Of a stretch of 20,000 nucleotides of DNA, positions 17,723 through 20,000 are shown piece by piece. The translations under genes and the position numbers were made by a program. Under the pieces are notes generated by a model, which was not told the DNA's origin, did no database searches, and saw only the letters and a list, made by a program, of their open reading frames with translations. Origin of the DNA: Chromera velia (lineage: Eukaryota > Sar > Chromeraceae); contig JAHBMJ010001427.1 in the NCBI GenBank assembly GCA_018398765.1, positions 86,719 to 106,718 on the forward strand, read 5' to 3'. The number at the start of each line of letters is the position of its first letter. The first letter of the stretch is position 1.

Positions 17723-18284
17723 AGAGAGAACTCGCATTTGAGCTAGTTTCTGAAAAAAAGCGAGGCTTGAGGTGCAAGCAACAAGGCAAGACCAGCTGTA
17801 TTTACAGCGTTTGAGTAGGTTTGAGCCTATTGTTTATCCGTTTTGATCCTCTGCGTTTGTTTTTCGGAACTGCATGACTTTCTGTCTCGTCCGTCATGTA
17901 ATGAAAAAGCTAGAAAAAGCAGTGTCAACTCGATTGATCCGATTCAAAGCATGTCTGACACCCTTGCAGACTATCTTGAGCGCCGTCTTTGGAATGGTAT
18001 TTCGAATCTTTCAGACTAGATTGAAGCAGGGCTTGTACCGCGCGACTTCAGCATACTTTCTGTCACTGAATTTACTGTTCAGGTTTCGTTAAAATTCAGG
18101 TTCTGGTTCATTCCCTATGTAAAATGTAGGGGTAAACAGTGCTTTCATTCATGATTGTTGCATGCATGACGTACATTGTTCCTTACCTTCTTACCTCTCC
18201 CAAAACTCAAACAACTCTCAGTTAAATTCAATTACTCTTAGGCTAAATAACTTGAACATTCTTTACATCATTGCCTAGATTCAT
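17723..18284. other. Spacer between two elements
   Basis: A 72-codon plus-strand frame at 17874-18092 begins with ATG but has no recognised domain and may be chance. No RNA gene or strong repeat is seen. Confidence 0.35.
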
Positions 18285-18504
18285 AAGGTGGCCTAGGCGA
18301 TGCACAGTGATTAAAAAAAAAATCTGAAAACGTCTATTCTTTTTTTTTTATTATTTAAAATTTTATTGTATATGTAAAAAAAAATAAAGGTTAAATAACT
18401 AGCTTCAACTAGAGTTTGAATCATATCTAGGATCTTAGTTTCATTTTTAGCTTGGTAGACGCTTAAAAGGATTGACCAAAACTAGCTTTGACTAGAGCTT
18501 CGAA

Positions 18505-18783
18505 ATGTATATCATCCTAGATATCGTCAAAGAGCCAGTCAAAGAACTTTTCCTCTGTCTGCGTGAAAATGTGTTCAACCAAGAGCATGAGTCGATACCG
18601 TGTGGGGATGATACTGAAGTGGCTGCAGAATTTACGAGAAAGAAAGGGCAGATGCAAGTCAATATGAATGGAAAACAAGAAGACATGGTTAGTTTTCTTA
18701 ATAGACACAGCAAAGAGAAGAGAGAAAAGTCTGATGACAGTGCAGTTGAACAAGGGAAAAAAGATCGGTTGGTCCGTGTTTAA
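18505..18783 (+). CDS. Hypothetical 92-residue frame inside the 772 bp element
   Basis: ATG to TAA. The translation is polar and protein-like (LDIVKEPVKELFLCLRENVF, then EFTRKKGQMQVNMNGKQEDM, then a Lys/Glu/Ser-rich end). No transposase or other domain is recognised. It is the only substantial frame in the element, so it may be a captured gene fragment or a decayed element gene. Chance is also possible at this length. Confidence 0.3.
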   Translation: MYIILDIVKEPVKELFLCLRENVFNQEHESIPCGDDTEVAAEFTRKKGQMQVNMNGKQEDMVSFLNRHSKEKREKSDDSAVEQGKKDRLVRV

Positions 18784-18808
18784 CAAAATCGATGATGGAA
18801 TGGTGAAG

Positions 18809-18836
18809 ACACTAGTAGAGACACTAGTAGAGATAA
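18809..18836. repeat. 14 bp tandem duplication
   Basis: AGACACTAGTAGAG occurs twice in a row inside the 772 bp element. A little further on, GGTGCTCCTCTA-type words repeat with a 12 bp period at about 18950-18982. Confidence 0.75.
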
Positions 18837-19072
18837 ACGTACAATAACTAGGACTAGAACTAAGGTTGAAACTAGGGTTGAAAGATGTTTAAAACTTTGA
18901 GTTGAGTAATAAGTTTGCAAGGAAGTTAGTTTAAAAGTACTTCTAAAAGGTGCTCCTCTAGGTGCTCCTAGAGGTGCTCTAGGAAATCCTTCATAGAAAA
19001 AAAGAAAAAAAAAAAATCTAGAAAGGTCTATTTTTTTTTTTTTTTACCACTGTACGTCGCCTAGAAGGTGGC

Positions 19073-20000
19073 ATAATTTATTAGGTCCCGCATATTAATG
19101 TTCCATTAGAAAAACGTAAAACGATTGTTTTCAATCAATTTAATGGTTTTTTCCAAAGAGTTTTTATAATTTTTTAATTGATTATTCCATATTTTATGAA
19201 TCTTTTTATTGAAAAGCGTAAGATTATCAGGAAAACCCCTTATACTACCACTACCATGGTACCTCTGCCCCAACTTACTACCGTACCCATAAATATGATT
19301 ACCGGACGGCCTTAAGGCCGCCCGGTAACCAAATTAATTTGGTTCTTCCTAACCGTACTGTGTAACCTCCGCGCCTTCATACACACGCTGTGTATATATC
19401 ACCGGTGTACCCATGCGCACGGTCCACCCTAAGTGTGATCTGGAAAGTTTTGAAGTGAAATTAAGTGAAATAAAGTTTAAAGTCTGGTTTGAGTCTGTGG
19501 ACTCTAAAACATAACTTTTGAACGACAGATAGACATAGCGGGAAGGCCCTAGGGCGGAACATATCAATCAATCAATCAATCATTTTGAAACGCACTTTAT
19601 ATATTTTTTTAGATACATTAAAAAATGTTTTAAAAGGCTCAACAATCCTAAACAATTAACATATCAATGTGTTCAAACCTTTTATTCTTAAAGTTTTAAA
19701 ACCAAAGAAGTTTTAAAGTCTAGAGTCTGTGGTCAGACTTTATTATAAAAATAACTTTACAGATCACACCTAGGGTCCACCTCGGAGCTAGCCGCGAAAC
19801 ATCTCGGAGCTATACTCGGAGCAAACCCGGAATCCAATCCACTTGTTGTAATTTAATTAGGCCGAGAACTGACAGTCAAGCAGACAAATCATGTAGACGC
19901 AGACAGAGACAGTAGCGTGTAGACAGCAGCCGGGCAGGCAGATGGAATACGTGAGAAGTGGTCACACAGAGATGAAAAGAGGGCCAGACAGGTTAGATGG
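19073..20000. other. AT-rich spacer to the right edge
   Basis: No gene is supported. The block contains the double palindrome at 19301-19344, an (ATCA)n run at about 19563-19582, two related AAAGT(T)TAAAGTCT..GAGTCTGTGG segments near 19475-19505 and 19700-19735, and a CTCGGAGC motif repeated three times at about 19782-19822. Confidence 0.45.
19301..19344. repeat. Two adjacent palindromes
   Basis: 19301-19326 is a 26-base palindrome centred on CCTTAAGG with one mismatched pair. It is followed without a gap by the perfect 18-base palindrome AACCAAATTAATTTGGTT at 19327-19344. They sit immediately inside the right-hand copy of the 17 bp inverted end. Confidence 0.9.

Larger units (their letters stand above)
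18293..19064. mobile_element. 772 bp DNA transposon with perfect 8 bp target-site duplication
   Basis: The left end CTAGGCGATGCACAGTG (18293-18309) pairs with the right end (19048-19064), whose complement reads CTAGGCGACGTACAGTG, two transitions in 17. The homology continues inward as a long A run followed by TAGAC/GTCTA-like sequence and a T run. AAGGTGGC directly flanks both ends (18285-18292 and 19065-19072). An 8 bp duplication suggests the hAT superfamily, but the CTAGG terminus is not the classical hAT end. The interior has one 92-codon frame and many CTAG-containing words. Confidence 0.88.
16560..19364. mobile_element. Possible 2.8 kb element defined by 17 bp inverted ends
   Basis: TACACAGTACGGTTAGG at 16560-16576 is exactly complementary to 19348-19364. 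Just inside, GAAC..TACCGGG appears on both sides once an 18-base palindrome at 19327-19344 is skipped. The outer flanks ACCTGTGC (16552-16559) and ACCTCCGC (19365-19372) match at 6 of 8 bases, as a decayed 8 bp target-site duplication would. Two smaller elements lie inside. No transposase frame survives, so this is either a non-autonomous element or a chance pairing of two family members. Confidence 0.5.

Overview
The window is nuclear DNA of a single-celled eukaryote. Coding stretches are split by spliceosomal introns with consensus pyrimidine-AG acceptors. Long microsatellites and short transposons fill the AT-rich spacers, and there are no operons or bacterial ribosome binding sites. An alveolate alga such as a chromerid would fit the intron-rich genes, strongly strand-asymmetric microsatellites and mosaic base composition, but that assignment is inference.

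Layout. 295-864 (+) is an intronless four-span membrane protein of unknown function. A CTGT-type microsatellite with purine spacers follows it (about 1280-1860). 2100-5400 is mostly AT-rich spacer holding small duplications, a doubtful 67-codon reading frame (3998-4201) and a 165 bp MITE with a 9 bp target-site duplication (4866-5030). 5464-8041 (-) is a two-exon mitochondrial/PARL-type rhomboid gene. Its 1.4 kb intron contains a 0.9 kb purine/pyrimidine microsatellite, and the predicted protein lacks the catalytic Ser and His. 8.3-10.6 kb has no convincing gene. 10665-10988 (-) is the last exon of a Lys/Glu-rich protein.

11760-13736 is a triplicated unit of about 680 bp. Each copy carries a splice-site-bounded, exon-like cassette, and the copies differ almost only by transitions. 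14287-15809 (-) is a TDY-class MAP-kinase-like gene. Two introns can be placed exactly, but three in-frame stops make it a pseudogene, and each stop is one transition away from the expected codon. 16.2-20 kb is AT-rich transposon territory. It holds a 940 bp hAT-like element (16783-17722), a 772 bp element with a perfect 8 bp target-site duplication (18293-19064), and an outer 17 bp inverted repeat (16560/19364) that encloses both.

The genes do not form a pathway. The main themes are a catalytically dead rhomboid, a decayed MAP kinase, layered small DNA transposons, and a transition-only mutational signature seen in the tandem repeat and possibly in the kinase remnant.
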